A stretch of DNA of 5,758 nucleotides from Caldithrix sp. RBG_13_44_9 (GTDB lineage: Bacteria > Calditrichota > Calditrichia > RBG-13-44-9): contig MESS01000084.1 in NCBI GenBank assembly GCA_001771055.1, positions 64,549 to 70,306 on the forward strand, read 5' to 3'. Under the pieces are notes generated by a model. The model made no database searches, was not told the origin of the DNA, and saw only the letters and a program-made list of their open reading frames with translations. How positions within the stretch are numbered: position 1 is the stretch's first letter; each line of letters starts with the position of its first letter. Shown here one piece after another: positions 4,606 to 5,758 of this stretch. The position numbers were made by a program, and so were the translations under genes.

Positions 4606-5758
4606 CATTTTTGATTTTTCAGCACCGCAAAATAGGGAACGAACAGATAACTGTTGGCCAGCAGCCTCCCGGTCAGCAGAGCCAGTGCGGCGGCAATAAT
4701 TCCAATAATATCAAACCAGCGGGTGGCAAGAGAGAGGATCAATACAATGGTGAATACTTCAATGGCCGTGGCAACTGTGATATGGGCAGTTTTTTTATTA
4801 TTTACCAGCAGGGATCGCTGAAAAGAAAGGAGAACCGTCAGGCCTGGTAGAATTGCCAGGATCTGAGTTGGCAGGATGGCAAATTGGACCATCTCCTGCG
4901 ACAGACCGGCAATCCGGAGATACCATACCGAGGACAGCGGAGTAAAGGCGATCAGTGATAGTGTCGTTATCACGGATATTCCCAATATCAGGCCAAAATT
5001 CCGCAGTGGGAGATAATTTTCATTTTTTTTACCCAACAATGCTACTCCCACTTCCTGATAGGATAAACCCAGTCCGCGGAAAATGAAAACCAGGGAGTTC
5101 ACTACCGGAAATGCCGCAAGGGATTCCAGCGCCATCCGGCTGTGGCCAAGAAAGAATGTTACCAGCGGCTGGACACCCAGACCCAGCATGGAAGTGAGTG
5201 CCAGCGGGTAATAAAAACGGGTAATGGAAAGGTAAGTCAATTTCTGGTCGGGTGATTCTTCCGGTTCATCTTTCGCCAGCATGGAATTCACCGCCTGACG
5301 GGCCATGAAGCGGCAGGCGATCGCCTCCAGCGTCACTGCGCTGGACAGGGAAGCTGCACCCACCAGCGCCCCATCCACCCGAAATAATTTGTAGAGCACC
5401 AGGGCCATGGTGGACATGGCCAGCAGTCGCACGATGGTTCCATAAGCCACCCGGCGGGTCAGGTTACAACGGATCAGTACTCCCTGATAGAAGCGGCGGT
5501 AGCCGATGGCACCCGGCCAGGGCAAAAGAATTAACACCGCCTGATGGGTCAGGAGAGAAACGTCCGGTGGAAGACCAATCAGTTTTTGAGTGAGAAAATT
5601 AAAAACAAAAGGCAAGAGCAATACCAGCATGATAGAAGTGATAATTATATTCAGGCTATAAATAAATTTTCGCAGTTTCAGGAAGGTTTCGCGGTTATGC
5701 ACCAGGGCAGTGGTGGCACTCATGATCATGATGATGGGCGCTTCCACCATCAGGGCAA
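4605..5758 (-). CDS. ANKH-like MOP-superfamily membrane transporter, N-terminus missing
   Basis: The reading frame stays open through the right window edge. The first ATG (5750) lies inside a hydrophobic segment (ALMVEAPIIMIMSATTAL), so it is not the real start and perhaps 40-70 residues are missing. The visible 381 residues after that Met hold about ten membrane segments, roughly at 35-53, 66-83, 103-121, 124-145, 178-200, 209-228, 252-272, 285-309, 324-343 and 347-371. A charged linker (158-170, DEPEESPDQK) splits the two halves, as in MATE/MviN-type proteins. Several blocks recall the progressive-ankylosis protein: FYYPLALTSMLGLGVQPLV (179-197), FRVDGALVGAASL (123-135) and ILPGLTVLLSFQRSLLVNNKK (300-320). 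Human ANKH exports pyrophosphate/ATP or citrate. Bacterial relatives are uncharacterised, so the substrate is unknown, and a lipid-precursor flippase or drug exporter is possible. It precedes the leftward cluster with a 55-nt gap. Superfamily confidence is good; the ANKH subgroup is tentative. Confidence 0.72.
   Translation of the reverse strand, partial: ALMVEAPIIMIMSATTALVHNRETFLKLRKFIYSLNIIITSIMLVLLLPFVFNFLTQKLIGLPPDVSLLTHQAVLILLPWPGAIGYRRFYQGVLIRCNLTRRVAYGTIVRLLAMSTMALVLYKLFRVDGALVGAASLSSAVTLEAIACRFMARQAVNSMLAKDEPEESPDQKLTYLSITRFYYPLALTSMLGLGVQPLVTFFLGHSRMALESLAAFPVVNSLVFIFRGLGLSYQEVGVALLGKKNENYLPLRNFGLILGISVITTLSLIAFTPLSSVWYLRIAGLSQEMVQFAILPTQILAILPGLTVLLSFQRSLLVNNKKTAHITVATAIEVFTIVLILSLATRWFDIIGIIAAALALLTGRLLANSYLFVPYFAVLKNQK

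Noticed and set aside
5718..5738. CATGATCATGATGATG repeat near the right edge
   Set aside because: It simply encodes the membrane residues IIMIM in the ANKH-like protein.
1..5758. Search for CRISPR, insertion sequence, toxin-antitoxin, defence island or riboswitch
   Set aside because: There are no spaced identical repeats of CRISPR size, no transposase or terminal inverted repeats, no toxin-antitoxin gene pair, and no long structured leader upstream of the genes.

Overview
The window is an ordinary-looking stretch of bacterial chromosome with compact genes, moderate GC, short intergenic gaps and no mobile-element, CRISPR, rRNA or tRNA signature. A lipoprotein signal peptide points to a Gram-negative-type envelope or at least a diderm lineage. 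The M49-type peptidase carries a pentapeptide HExxH zinc motif, a variant known from Caldithrix. Together with short intergenic repeats of a kind common in FCB-group and related genomes, this makes a Calditrichota/FCB-like source plausible. That assignment is inference and is not secure.

Layout, left to right: the 3' end of a yjbQ-family gene (+, 1-153) faces a TSUP (TauE/SafE-type) membrane transporter gene (-, 279-1067, with possible longer starts), with a bulged hairpin between them. The transporter diverges from a small, divergent cold-shock-domain gene (+, 1240-1443) across an intergenic region with two back-to-back sigma70-like promoters. After the cold-shock gene comes the largest non-coding gap (1444-1677). 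It holds a purine-rich heptamer repeat, a duplicated 12-mer that can form competing hairpins, and a degenerate CACGAATT tandem repeat.

The right two thirds is read entirely leftward. In transcription order it holds an ANKH-like MOP-superfamily membrane protein (cut off by the window edge, 5758-4605), a nucleoside 2-deoxyribosyltransferase-like protein (4549-4058), a large Zn-peptidase lipoprotein related to dipeptidyl-peptidase III (4026-2344) and a YqiA-type alpha/beta hydrolase (2313-1678). The last three are about 30 nt apart and probably form one operon. The ANKH-like gene is separated from them by 54-55 nt that include a terminator-like hairpin.

The genes do not make an obvious pathway. 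The leftward set looks like a mixed housekeeping and hydrolase cluster. I found no convincing new multi-gene system. The observations most worth following are the lipid-anchored pentapeptide-motif M49 peptidase, the cold-shock protein that has lost usual RNA-binding residues, the competing hairpins downstream of it, and the bacterial ANKH-like transporter.
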